A stretch of 64,000 bases of DNA, taken from the NCBI GenBank assembly GCA_964017195.1, contig OZ024888.1, forward strand, positions 13,463,701 to 13,527,700, in the 5' to 3' direction. This DNA is from Siderastrea radians. Lineage: Eukaryota > Cnidaria > Anthozoa > Scleractinia > Rhizangiidae. This document shows, in pieces, positions 36,801-47,200 of this stretch; the stretch's first letter is position 1, and every line of letters begins with the position of its first letter. The notes under the pieces are model-generated. The model was not told the DNA's origin. It was given only the letters and a program-made list of their open reading frames with translations, and did no database searches. The translations under genes and the position numbers were made by a program.

Positions 36801-38739
36801 TAGTGTGGTAGGTCAATGTACAGTGAGATTCACGTTGCTAAGGCAATCAAACTTTGACAGGCATGTTCACCTGAAATTGTTTGGTACATTACTGTTTTAA
36901 CTGAAAACAAAAATGACTTTCTTACTGAAGGTGTCATGCTATTAGATAATTTTAGAGTTCTTTTATTATTTTTGTTCCCTTTTTGGTCAATAGGGTGGCT
37001 TTCCGAAGTCTTAGGGAAATCACAAAATCCAATACGGTGGATTCAATTGGAAATTATGACATAAATCTGACGTCGTGTGACGTCATTCAGTATCCCTTGC
37101 CGATCTCAAAGGAGACATTCTTGGACAAAATTCTTGGACATACTTTTGACCCTCTAAGTTTCATTTTCATTGCTTTATTGTTATCGGAGTTTGCTGGAGG
37201 CCTGCCCCACAACGGCTTCAGAAGACCAAAGAAGGCCCGGTCTAGATAGGGTTAAGGTTGTCTCTTAACTGCAGCTGATTACTTTCTCAAAACTGAAGGA
37301 ACCTTTCAAAGCCCCAGAAGTGGAAAACAGGAAGGTTATTTCCAAATCTATGAAGACGTGCCCAGCTGTACGAGTTATTTTACTTAGCCAAACCATGGTC
37401 TTCATTGTGGTTGTGTGCTTGCAGATTAAATTAAGGACAAAAATTTGTTTCTTCTCTCCATAAGCTCCAACCCTTTTTTTCAAATAAATTCACTATTCAA
37501 TTCGTGAAGGATCATGAATTCAAATTTTAGATAGCTAAGAGCCAAAACGCGAGTGCAAAATGGAGCAGTACCCGGTGTTGTTGTTGAGATTAGTAACTGG
37601 TCAGCGGCTACTACCAGCACGAGAGAACTAAATGCACGGCAAGCTTGTTGTAAATGAAGGTTGTTGAACGAAGAATTTTCTCAAAAACCGACTGTTTGAC
37701 GCTTCTAAGATGATCTCTGAAACGCACGGATCTATATATTTGATCGAAGATGACAGAAAATTGAGGTAACGGGTGCAGATGTAGACAGAACAAGATGCCC
37801 TTCGTTGATTTCATTGTTTTGCAAGGCACTAAGTGTTCGCTAAATAAGTTTGCAAAACACAGGCTGTGATGCAGGCAATATGACTTGCTTTTATTGATTT
37901 ATTCTCAGATTAATAGTTCTAGAACGAGGTTGTTTTGTAAAGCGCAATTAGCAATCATCGAGTGGCATGTACCTCATAACTTGTTTATCTTGTGAATTGA
38001 ACATAGTTAATGACCTATTTGAATGCTGTACATTTTAATTAAAGCTATATATGCGAAATGTTACCAGTCTACATTTGTGTCCTGCTGTAGTTTGAAACTA
38101 TTTTCGTGTTTTCCTGATGTAAGGGAGCATTGCTCGCATCACAGTTGCTCTTAAATTCCACGCATAGGTTGTGGTTCGTAATTTGCATAATTAAGAAATA
38201 CTGGTGTTTCAAAGCGGCGCCACGTTCTTTAAACCGTCTGGCCGCACGATTTTATTTTATTATAATTAAGACCAAGTCTTTAACTTTCCATGACTGCAAG
38301 GAATTTGCTAGACGAGGTCTCACTTTTTGTTAACATGTATTTTTGTTTACCCATGTTTCCTACTTTTTTACAAGCTGTTAAATTGGGTTGTTAAAAGGAA
38401 CTGTTTTAACTACTCAAAACAACTACATGGAAATGTCAGTAACACTGTAGGATCAGGAAGAGTTGTACTTATCAACCAACAGTAGAATTTTGTCCTCCAT
38501 CAAATTTTAAGTGTTGTGAGGAGTTACCAAAGTTATTGAAAATTGGCATTTTTGTACCAATAAAATGTGCATTTTTGTCCACCAGGGGACCCCCCTTGTA
38601 AACTGTCAAAGAAAGCATTTAGAGCCCAAACGAAAAGTGTTTTTAAAGTACCCAGATAAAGTGCAATTCACATACAAGATTTGAAGGAAATCTATTTTGT
38701 GACCAATTTGGGTTATGAGGATCTTAGGGAGACAGCCAC
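33875..38739. mobile_element. 4.9-kb TTAA element with 1.16-kb inverted repeats
   Basis: The ends GTGGCTGTCTCCCTAAGATC and its inverse abut TTAA (33871-33874 and 38740-38743). The inverted arms run 33875 to about 35033 and about 37589 to 38739, with only scattered differences. For example, the frames 34282-34485 minus and 38130-38333 plus are nearly identical at protein level. The TTAA duplication suggests piggyBac or Kolobok. The 2.5-kb centre has no recognisable transposase; an 88-codon frame at 36983-37249 is unidentified. A second palindromic element, 35619-36365, is nested in the centre. Confidence 0.75.
35619..36365 (+). mobile_element. nested 747-bp palindromic element with split mini-exons
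   Basis: Its ends (ACTCCCGGAGGGCATGTAC and an inverted near-copy) continue as arms of about 270 and 230 bp. The arms contain degenerate tandem units based on CGGAACGCCGGAATACTTAAA. In the unpaired centre, ATGGAGGACTCTACAGCAAG is followed by GTAAACG. About 80 bases on, a TCCTTTAG acceptor precedes a second short exon ending AAAGAG/GTAAGAC. Joined, these encode MEDSTASPSQSPEKKR in frame. The centre may therefore carry the first two exons of a lost transposase or a captured host gene. The target duplication is unresolved. Confidence 0.6.
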
Positions 38740-38743
38740 TTAA

Positions 38744-39067
38744 CCTTTCGCACGAGGCAAATTTAACAAGCATGAACTTTTATACCCAAGGTCATTCTGA
38801 AAAGCCCGGAGAAGGATTTGATATCAATCCAGCGGGAAATAGAGTGGAGGAAGTCAGAGAATAAGTAGAAAATATTTTATACTTTATATACCAGTCCGGT
38901 ATTAAAAAATCGTGCAAGGAAAAATTGCATGGAAAAAATTCATGTACTGCAAGCAACACATGACAAAAAACATGAGATCTTGCACAGCAAATTGGAGCAA
39001 ACAAAAAAATTAAAATGGAAAAGAACCAAATAACACTACTGCTCGTTTTTTAAACAGTACTTAATAT
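38744..39067. other. no gene seen
   Basis: Short spacer with no supported feature. Confidence 0.35.
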
Positions 39068-39913
39068 CAGAGCTTGAAATAATTTCCCGGCTGGCGCCGG
39101 TCAAGTTGTCCGGTCAAACTTATTTTTGCTCGGACACAACCCATTTTTGGCCGGACAAATATCCATTACGTCATATCTCTATAAAATCCCCCCTCCCCCC
39201 GCATAATGTTTACATATCAAGCAAGTACATTTTCTACGCCTTTATTGTACATGCAGCCTCGAACTCAATGCTGGAACGCACGGTACAGCCGCAAAGTTCG
39301 TCAGAATCAATATTACATTTGTGCATACAACTATCGCTTCAGTTCTTTGTCTTCTATACGGTTAAATTTTAATACCTACTTAAGTCGTGAAGTTGATGGA
39401 ATATGTGAACTTTCTGTTTAAATGGTTTGTTTCCCTTGAAAATCACCTCTCAGGGATGTTTCGTCAATCTCGGAATTTAGACCTAGAGTGATTCACACAA
39501 AATGTCGACAAGTCGACAAATAAATGTAAACTTGCTTTCTTTTTATTGGACCGGACCTTTGTACCGACACTGAGAGGCACTGTTAATTCACACTGCTACA
39601 CACGCTTTCTCCGGAACACCCGCTAATTTGCGGTGACGGCTTGATGAATGACAAAGCGAAAATTTGCAACCACCGGAAATTTTACAACCACTATTATGAA
39701 TCATTTGTTAAAAGTTTTTGGTCTGGTAGTATCTCGTTCTGTCTTTCTCCTTTTCATTCACGAACGCCAATAATGTTGAAGCTTTAAAAATTTAAAATTT
39801 TCTTTACAAGGGTAAACGACCGGACAAATTGTCCGGCCATCCAAGGATTTGACCGGACAAAACCTATTTTTGACCGGACATTGTCCGTTGACCGGCCGTT
39901 ATTTCAAGCCCTG
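39068..39913. mobile_element. hAT-like non-autonomous element, 846 bp
   Basis: Starts CAGAGCTTGAAATAA and ends TTATTTCAAGCCCTG, the inverted hAT-type end. Subterminal GTCCGG and CCGGACA words are repeated on both sides. The flanking sequences share AATAT, a decayed target duplication. No transposase is present, and the interior frames are short. Confidence 0.7.
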
Positions 39914-39929
39914 AATATTTACTGTTAAA

Positions 39930-40122
39930 GGCTGGTTTCCATATGATCGCTACGATCGCTGCGATCGTTTGAAACATGTGGAAACCATTGTTCAGCGATC
40001 GTTGTGAACTGCTGTGATCGCTAAGATCGCTGAAGTGTGGTTTCCATATGATCCCAACGATTGCTGAACGGTTTTTCAAGCGATTGCAGCGATGGTAGAA
40101 ATGAATCATATGGAAACCAGCT
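39930..40122. mobile_element. 193-bp MITE with GATCGC repeats
   Basis: Ends GGCTGGTTTCCATATGAT and ATCATATGGAAACCAGC are inverted copies. The interior is made of GATCGCTACGATCGCTGC-like words that can fold further. Confidence 0.75.
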
Positions 40123-40159
40123 TACTTTACAGCCAATGTGTTGCTTGATGAACTCTGAC

Positions 40160-40270
40160 AAATTGCCTGGTTTAAACGCCCCCGTAAAACGCCCCCTAAA
40201 TCAGACAGAACGCCCCCTCAAAATAAGACAGAAGGCCCCCTAAACGATGACATAACGCCCCCTAAAACAG
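40160..40270. repeat. degenerate CGCCCCCTAAA minisatellite
   Basis: Five or so units of CGCCCCCTAAA with 10-15 bases between them, such as AACGCCCCCTAAATCAGACAG. No gene is seen around it up to 40490. Confidence 0.6.
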
Positions 40271-40494
40271 AAGTTAAAACATACCAACCTCGATGTTCCA
40301 GTGAGCACGAATGTTGAACTCGCGGATCGCGGATTCGAGGTGCGGGGTTCCGGAAATTAATTCAGAGTTTAAAAAGACGAGGCATATAACAAACGTGCTG
40401 TTTTGTTATTCGTTTGTTATCCAATGAGAAGCAAATGAGTGTGAGGCGTTTTTCTGCAATCCCGCACCTTAGAGTCCACAGACTAGACATTTAA

Positions 40495-40925
40495 GGCTGG
40501 TTCACACTTGTGACATAAGCATAAGCATAAGCATAAGCATAAGAGTGTTCACACTTATAACATGAGCATAAGAAACGCCACATACGCAAGCACATTCGGC
40601 TTTAGATTTATAATCCTGGGGGAATGAGACGAGTTGTAGTTTCAAAACGGCAGACGAAGAAGAAAACGAAGAAGCACTCCTTTTGATGTTACTACTCCGT
40701 AGACGTCGACAGCGGAAAGAAAGACAACCTGAAAAAAGACAGAGATCCTGTTGGGTAAGAGACATCTTCAAACAACAAGGAGATTATCACAATCTTGTGC
40801 TTGAAATGCGACTGGCGGACCGAAAATTCTATTTCAGGTAGTTCAGGTAGTTAGTTCGGCCGGCCTCAGCCAGTACTTTTCCTTTTTCTTATGCTTATGT
40901 CGCGTAATCGCAAATGTGAACCGGA
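40495..40925 (+). mobile_element. PIF/Harbinger-derived non-autonomous element
   Basis: Inverted ends GGTTCACACTTGTGACATAAG (left) and the inverse of CTTATGTCGCG...CAAATGTGAACC (right), with CATAAG hexamer runs next to both. The exact right end and TSD are uncertain. It contains a transposase first-exon remnant (40647-40837), so it is probably a deletion product of a Harbinger transposon. Confidence 0.6.
40647..40837 (+). pseudogene. Harbinger transposase exon 1 remnant
   Basis: The frame from 40647 reads ADEEENEEALLLMLLLRRRR, then RSCWVRDIFKQQGDYHNL and EMRLADRKFYFR, and ends at a GTAGTT donor. The W-V-R-x-I-F followed by D/E-x-HNL-x-x-EMR-x-x-D pattern is that of the N-terminal part of PIF/Harbinger (HARBI1-like) nucleases. 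The catalytic DDE domain is absent. The expected start codon appears as ACG in a TTTCAAAACGGCAGAC context. The same kind of sequence with ATG (TTTCAAAATGGC) occurs at about 41018, so the start has probably mutated. It is non-functional as a nuclease. Confidence 0.7.
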
Positions 40926-42214
40926 CAACATAAGCATAAGCATAACGAAACCGCAGTATTTGATGTCAGCAGAAATTCAAGCGAAAATAGTTCCCAATCC
41001 TCCTCTTGTTAATAGTTTCAAAATGGCGTCTTGTTCTTCAAACACGCTGTATTATGATGGGAAACTGGCTGAGGCCGGCCGTTTTGGACCGTTTTACCCG
41101 TGTGTAGGAATGACTGGTTCAATTTAGTTTTCAACAACTATCGTAACTCCGCACGCCAGCTTGGAAAAGTACTGCGCCAAGGTATGTTAGGTGTGTTTTT
41201 CTTGCCAGAAGTCAGCCTTCTCAAGGTATTAAAAGTACAGTATTCAAAATAGTTTACAAGGCAGCTCTGTTTAGATCAAATGATTAAGTTAATTGGTTTT
41301 CTAGAAGATAAATGAAGCTACATTCTACTCACTGGTGAAAAATTTTGTAACACTTAGAATTCCATAAGGTTTGATGAATTCCGCGAAAGAGAAGGTGAAA
41401 TCGCTAGATCAAAAGCTAATAACTTGAACTAAGTTTGTATCAAAGCAGATCAATTTAAGGCTGAAGAAATAAGTAAAATCTAGCTGAAAACAGTTCAGCT
41501 AATAACAAAGAACTCAAAAGGTGTCAAGTTGTGCAAGTGAACCAAGATTTTAATGAGGGTGATACAATTCATCGCCTATGCGAGTTTCGGCTGAAAAGTG
41601 TGCGGAGCGGTTGCGCACCTTGAACAAACGCGGATCACTTATTGTTCCGATCTTACAACTGAAAAACACCTTATAAAGATGTAATGAGTTTCGTAGTTAA
41701 TGAAGCTTAATGAGCTGTTAGGTCTTAAGATGAATTCATAATTAAGACCTAATTATAATTTTGTCATCGACGATGAAAGATCATTAGAAGCCATGGTTTG
41801 CTTAAACTAAAGCTGTGTTTGCTAAGTAACCGAAAATATGATGATCAAATGCCCAAATAACTAAAATAAACAAATAACCCCAGATACATCTTTCCATTAG
41901 TTTAATTTTAGTAGACGGTTGGCTTAAATAACCTGCATCTTTTATTGTTTTCTTTATTCCTAATAGCCGTGGTTTTTAATCGGGCTCGAACTTCTCCAAG
42001 CCGGTAAACAAGAGAAGACGAAATCTAAATTCCTCAAACTCTGGTAAGCCATACAAAGTTGTTTCCCTGTAATTTACTTTCGTTTTATCACAGCTTAAAC
42101 ATGGGAATTTGCTTTGTTATTTGGTATCAACGGTCCTACCCATCATATGGTGTTATAGCATGTGGTTTTCTAGTTTTTTTTTATGTTTTTATGTAGCCGC
42201 TTTCTCTAGGTGCT
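40926..42214. other. intergenic; possible 5' UTR exon of next gene
   Basis: About 40858-40873 and 41064-41080 are inverted copies (GGCCTCAGCCAGT). A candidate non-coding exon ends near 42040 at CTCTG/GTAAGCC. The acceptor TTTCTCTAG lies at 42201-42209, six bases before the Vps62-like start codon. Nothing else is supported. Confidence 0.35.
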
Positions 42215-43283
42215 ATGCTATTTATGGACTTAACTATCGTTTTTGCCCTACTGGCACTGCCTAGGAACGTTTGTGCTTCCTGGCTGCCTCCAAAGATAGC
42301 TAATCTGATCTATGAGTGGGGCCCATTGGTAAAGCTTGCGAGCGGTGAGATGTGGAACCCAGCGGGCGTTGACTACTTCTTGGCCCACGCCAGGATGGAA
42401 GGTTGCAGCAACCAGTCTGATCCCTTGACAATCTACAGCATTGAGAGGTGTAACCCGGAGAGTTACCTCACCGCCAAGGAAAGCATTACCTGTCCTTCCT
42501 GCACCGAGCCTGTTTTTCTCCGTGGTCAAGATCCCAGTGCTGCCCCTGTCTATGTCTTGTATCGAGAGCATAACAACTTCCTGGAAGTCGCCTACTGGTT
42601 CTTCTTTCCGTACAACCGAGGAAAGCGAGTCTGCATTGGATATTACGCAGACAATATCTGCCCTTTTGTTAAACTATGGGGGGATTGTATTTTCCGAGAA
42701 TCAACGGCTGCATTGGGGCGTATTCCACATTTGGCCACCACGTTGGAGATTGGGAGCGCGTCATAGTTCGTTTTCGAAAAGTCAACTCCGACTACCAGAT
42801 CTATTCCATACATCTGTCGGTCCACAGTACCGACGTCACAGATAAGTTTGGCGGCGAATTTTTCTGGAAAGACGGCAAGTTCAGAAAAGGAAGACAATCG
42901 TTGGCCATGCATGGTAGTACTAACCACGCAATAATCTACTCGGCGGAAGGTTCACATGGGATGTGGCCGACTGCAGGACGGCATGTGTACAAAAATCTTC
43001 CAAACGGGGACACTCTGACGGACTACACCAGCAATGGAGTGCCTTGGTACATTTGGGACAAATTAAGGATTACCCATACGATCCAAACGGTCATTATAGC
43101 GGACAGTTCAAGTTCCTGGAGTTTAGTGGCCGATGGGGAAACAAGAAACGTGGCTGCGGCATCGCAGAGATGATTAGCAATGAATGCCAGCTTAGTGATG
43201 GTGTAAAAGGGCCCCATGGAGCCTGGCCTAATTTGGATAAAGGCTGTAATGATCGCAGTAGTTTTAATGGTTATCAGTGCTGA
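42215..43283 (+). pseudogene. Vps62-like secreted protein, frame broken twice
   Basis: The start at 42215 gives a hydrophobic signal peptide (MLFMDLTIVFALLALPRNVC). The body matches Vps62/DUF946-type proteins: [46 protein letters not shown], then [12 protein letters not shown] and a C-terminal FNGYQC stop. The reading frame changes near 42665-42690, beside a run of six G, and again near 43060-43075. Each change fits the loss of one base. All three segments are otherwise open and conserved-looking, about 355 residues together. It is a recent pseudogene or a gene with two sequencing or assembly indels. Its biochemical role is unknown to me. An intron acceptor precedes the start, and a BEL retrotransposon lies 675 bases downstream. 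Confidence 0.65.
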
Positions 43284-43957
43284 GTAGAACTTCAAATTAA
43301 ATTTCAGATGGCTGAATGGTTGTCATGTTGATTAAATGAACAGGACAATATTCAATAAACCATTTAGCTGACCATGAATCAACTAATTTTACGCATATTG
43401 CTACTGTTATTATTGTTTCACACAAAGGACCTTGAACATACACAGCTTCGTTAAATTATTTTGGGATTTCCTGACATGATCATAGCTGAGTGTCGCTCGA
43501 GTTGTTCATTTTCTGTACAGAGTATAGTATTGAAGAGCTGCAACTCCAGTATACTTCAATCTCGGGTAAACTGGTTTTCTCATCTCGGTTCAGTTTCTTG
43601 TGCTACTTTCACGATTGTAGAAAAAGCATAAAAACATTTTAGTTGTTTTCCCACAACATTAATTACATTTCTACGTTTCATGATGGGATGATCATCGGCT
43701 TCCTTTGTAAGCTCTTTCACCTCTTTCATTAAAGTAAGTGCTTTAATTAACTATGCAAGATAATCGAGGAACTATTCACGAAATTGTGTTCGTGTGCAAG
43801 GTACGATAACAGACATATAAATTCCATAAAAGATAACTTCGGCAGACTTTCATACAGCCTTCATAATGATGTGACTTGATGTATCGTTTGTCTATTTGTG
43901 TATTCTTGTGACGTGTACGGACGGAATACATTATGTACCAAAGGAAAGAAAAAGAAC
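43284..43957. other. 3' flank, no gene seen
   Basis: AT-rich sequence between the Vps62-like gene and the retrotransposon. ATTCAATAAAC near 43352 could be a polyadenylation signal for the Vps62-like transcript. Confidence 0.35.
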
Positions 43958-44170
43958 TGTAATAAACTCGTAAAAAGAACCACACTCGTTTGTTGATTAA
44001 ACCATTTATTCAGCTAGACTTGAAGCGTCAGAAACTATATACAAGTAATTCTACAAAACCGGAAAATCAAGTTGGGAAATCAAGGTGTGTCCTGTGCAAA
44101 CAAAACCGCAAAAGCGTGACTAAATGTTGCATAACAAAGATCGATATAATACACGTGACTGTTTGTGACA
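43958..44170 (-). repeat. 3' LTR of BEL element
   Basis: 213 bp; on the minus strand it begins TGTCACAAACAG and ends TTTATTACA. A purine-rich tract (AGGGGGAGTG) just before it on the minus strand is the probable polypurine tract. Confidence 0.9.
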
Positions 44171-44266
44171 CTCCCCCTAGTTGTTCACGTCTGTGAATCA
44201 ACTACTCGCAATTTTTTTTTTAATAGAAAATGCGTATTCGTTTTCGCAAAGTTCAATGTTCAATGT

Positions 44267-47200
44267 CTATTTACACGAATCAATGATCCTCGGAAATGTT
44301 GACTTTTGTACTGCGTTGATCCATAAGATTTCAGCGTTCTTCAATTCGTCCGCTCTCAATTCGTTTAAATTTCGTTGGCTCTTTCTTTGCGTTTTCATCT
44401 TGAGATTATTGATAAATCTGTTGACATATGCCGTCACTCGTAGTAAATTCGTGATGCTACTGAAACGCTCAATGTCAATTATCTTGTCAATTCCATGGTC
44501 GGGTGCGTCGCGGGATGATGTGTTAACCATTGAATGCGTAATGACTGGCTCATTCTTGATTGCCTCTCGTTGAATTTCGTCTTCTTCAGTTTGCGCTGGT
44601 TGTGACATTTCTGGCCACTGGTCTACAGGGTTGCGCAGGAAATTTGGACCATTCCACCAAGTTTTGCAAGACGATAGTTCTTTGGATCTCAGACCACGAG
44701 AAGGAAGATCGGCGGGATTAAATTCTCCAGGACAATGCCTCCACGCATTTGTAGGAGTCAAGCGGCGAATCTCATCAACACGTTGCCCGACGTATTGTTT
44801 CCATATCCGCTCGTTTTTGATCCAGCAAAGTGTTGACATAGAATCGGTCCATAACGTAACAGGAATTTCGTCGCCAAGGGACTTCAATTTGTTTACGAGA
44901 CGGGCTAAAATGAGCGCTCCAAGCAGTTCCAAACGAGGAATTGTTTGTCTCTTGATCGGCGCAACTCTCGATTTAGAAGCGACCAGACGCACTTCGACTT
45001 GACCATCACTGTAGGTGCTCCTAACATATACAACCGCGGCGTAAGCACGTTCGGATGCATCGCTGAAACCATGTAACTGTATATCCACGGGTTGACGCAC
45101 AAAATAACAACGAGGGATGCGATAGCAATCGACGAGACTCAATTCTTTAAGAAACGATTTCCATCGTCGTAGTGATTCTCCTTTCAGTTCAGTGTCCCAG
45201 TTCGTTTTTTCAAGGCACAGTTCTTGAAAAAGGATTTTCATTTCCACTGTCAAAGGTGACAGAAATCCCATGGGATCGTAAATCTTTGCGGTTACTTTGA
45301 GAACCGATCGCTTTGTGAGCGGAAGTGAACTTGCGTACTTGCTGAGACTGGAAAAGCTGAATATAATCTCGTCGGTGTGAGTGTTCCAGTTCATTCCTAA
45401 AACTTTTACGAAGATATCTTCATCGATTGGCGTGTTTGAGCTCAGACCCTGAGTGTTCGCTTTGGCGTACGATTCGTCGTCGTCTTTGTTTACATTTTGT
45501 TCGCTAATTGATTTTGCCACGCTCTCAGATTCCGCGATTTCTCTCTGTAGTTCTGGTGAGTTGGTCTTCCACTTTCTGAGGTTAAACCCGCCCTCCGCCA
45601 TTAACTTCTGTGCTCTTTGATAAATCGCGAGGGCCTTTTCGTCGTTGCACTCCCCCGTTAACAGATCATCAACGTAAAACGATTTTCCTAAGATCTCGGC
45701 AATTTCTGGGTCGCTTTGCTTGTGCAGTTCAAGATGATGTAGGATTGTTTCTCCTAAAATAGCAGGCGAGGGGCGTAAACCAAATACGAGCCGTGTGAAC
45801 TTGAGGTGAATAATCTTCGGGTTCTCTGAGCTTGGGTTGTCCAGCCAAAGAAATCGTAGGAAATCTCGCTGATCATCTTGAATTCCGACCATCAGAAAGG
45901 CTTTCTCGATGTCAGCCGTGAGACCGACAATGTTTTTTCGGAAGTTAGCTAACATGTCGAAAACGTGTGGAAGGTTGTTTGGTCCTGTTTGTAAACAATC
46001 GTTCAGTGATTTCTCTTTCTTGGAAGCTTTTGCTGATCCATCGTAAACAACTCTTACTTTCGTTGTTTCGCGGTCTTTTCTGACCACGGCCAGATGTGGG
46101 AGATAGTAACTTTGTGACGCGGCTTTGTTCGTCAATTCTTCGGTAGGCACTTCTTCTACGATCCCGGCTTTCAGTTGTTGCTGAATGATGTTGTCGTACT
46201 CGGACAACAGGGACGAATCTTTACGGAGCCTGTGATGTAAGGATCGTAGTCGCGACTCGCATAACTGGTAGCCATTGGAAGACGGGTGGCAATCTTCTTT
46301 CCAAGGCAACTTGACCTCATACCTATCACCGTTTCGTTTTACGTCGATTTCAAAAGACTCGTTTTTGCCCTCTCCATTAGCCGTCAAATCGCTGATACCG
46401 ATGGATTCCGTCTCCCAAAAGCCTTTGAGAGAGTTCGCTAGAATGTCATCGTCAGTGGGTTGAAACAGGGAGTTTTGGCAGTCGATGATCAAATTGGTGT
46501 GCGTGTTGTAACTTCGGTCGACGGTTCCACTGATTGGACCGGATAATAGCCATCCCAATGCGCTGTTTACGGCAATCGGACCTTCTTCACCTCGTTTAGT
46601 TTCACCGGTAACAAAGTCCCAATAGAAATCAGAACCGATCAATAAATCAATGGTGTTACCTGAACTGCACGGTTCATCGGCCAATTCCAGACCATCCAAA
46701 TGCGCATAATTCGTGTGAACTTTCGCGGGTAAAGGCGAGCAGATAACAGGAAACGTTAAGGCGGATATTGTGATCGGGTCATCGTGTTCCGACTTTTGAA
46801 GTCGCAAATTTACCACGTCGCATCTCTGCTTTCTGAACTTGGACTCGCCAAATGTGTTAAGGTTGAGCTTTTCCGTTTGTAGAGACTTCAGTTGCAACTT
46901 CGATCGCAAATTATCTGTAATGTACGACCGTTGGCTGCCATTGTCAAATAATATACGGATTGTGGTCGATTTAGTTCCCTCGTCGTTTTTGGCGATGGCA
47001 ACGGCTGTTTGCAACAAAACTTTGCGCTTCGGGTTTGTATTCTCTGAATTGGTGGTCGCTGTTGTAACGCCATTGTTTTCTGTATCCTTCTCGTTTTGAT
47101 CCCCTGATGTGGACGAAGTCGGCGTATTCGTGTTACGCGGCGAGTTGGTGTTCAATTCGAAGCAAATTGATTGATGATGTTTTCCGCTGTTGCATCTTCT

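Noticed and set aside
40500..40560. CRISPR-like array of CATAAG repeats
   Set aside because: The repeats are simple six-base tandem units at a transposon end, with no spacers, in a eukaryotic genome.
42441..42927. Overlapping alternative frames in the Vps62-like gene
   Set aside because: They lack the conserved family sequence, which is accounted for by three successive frames on the plus strand.
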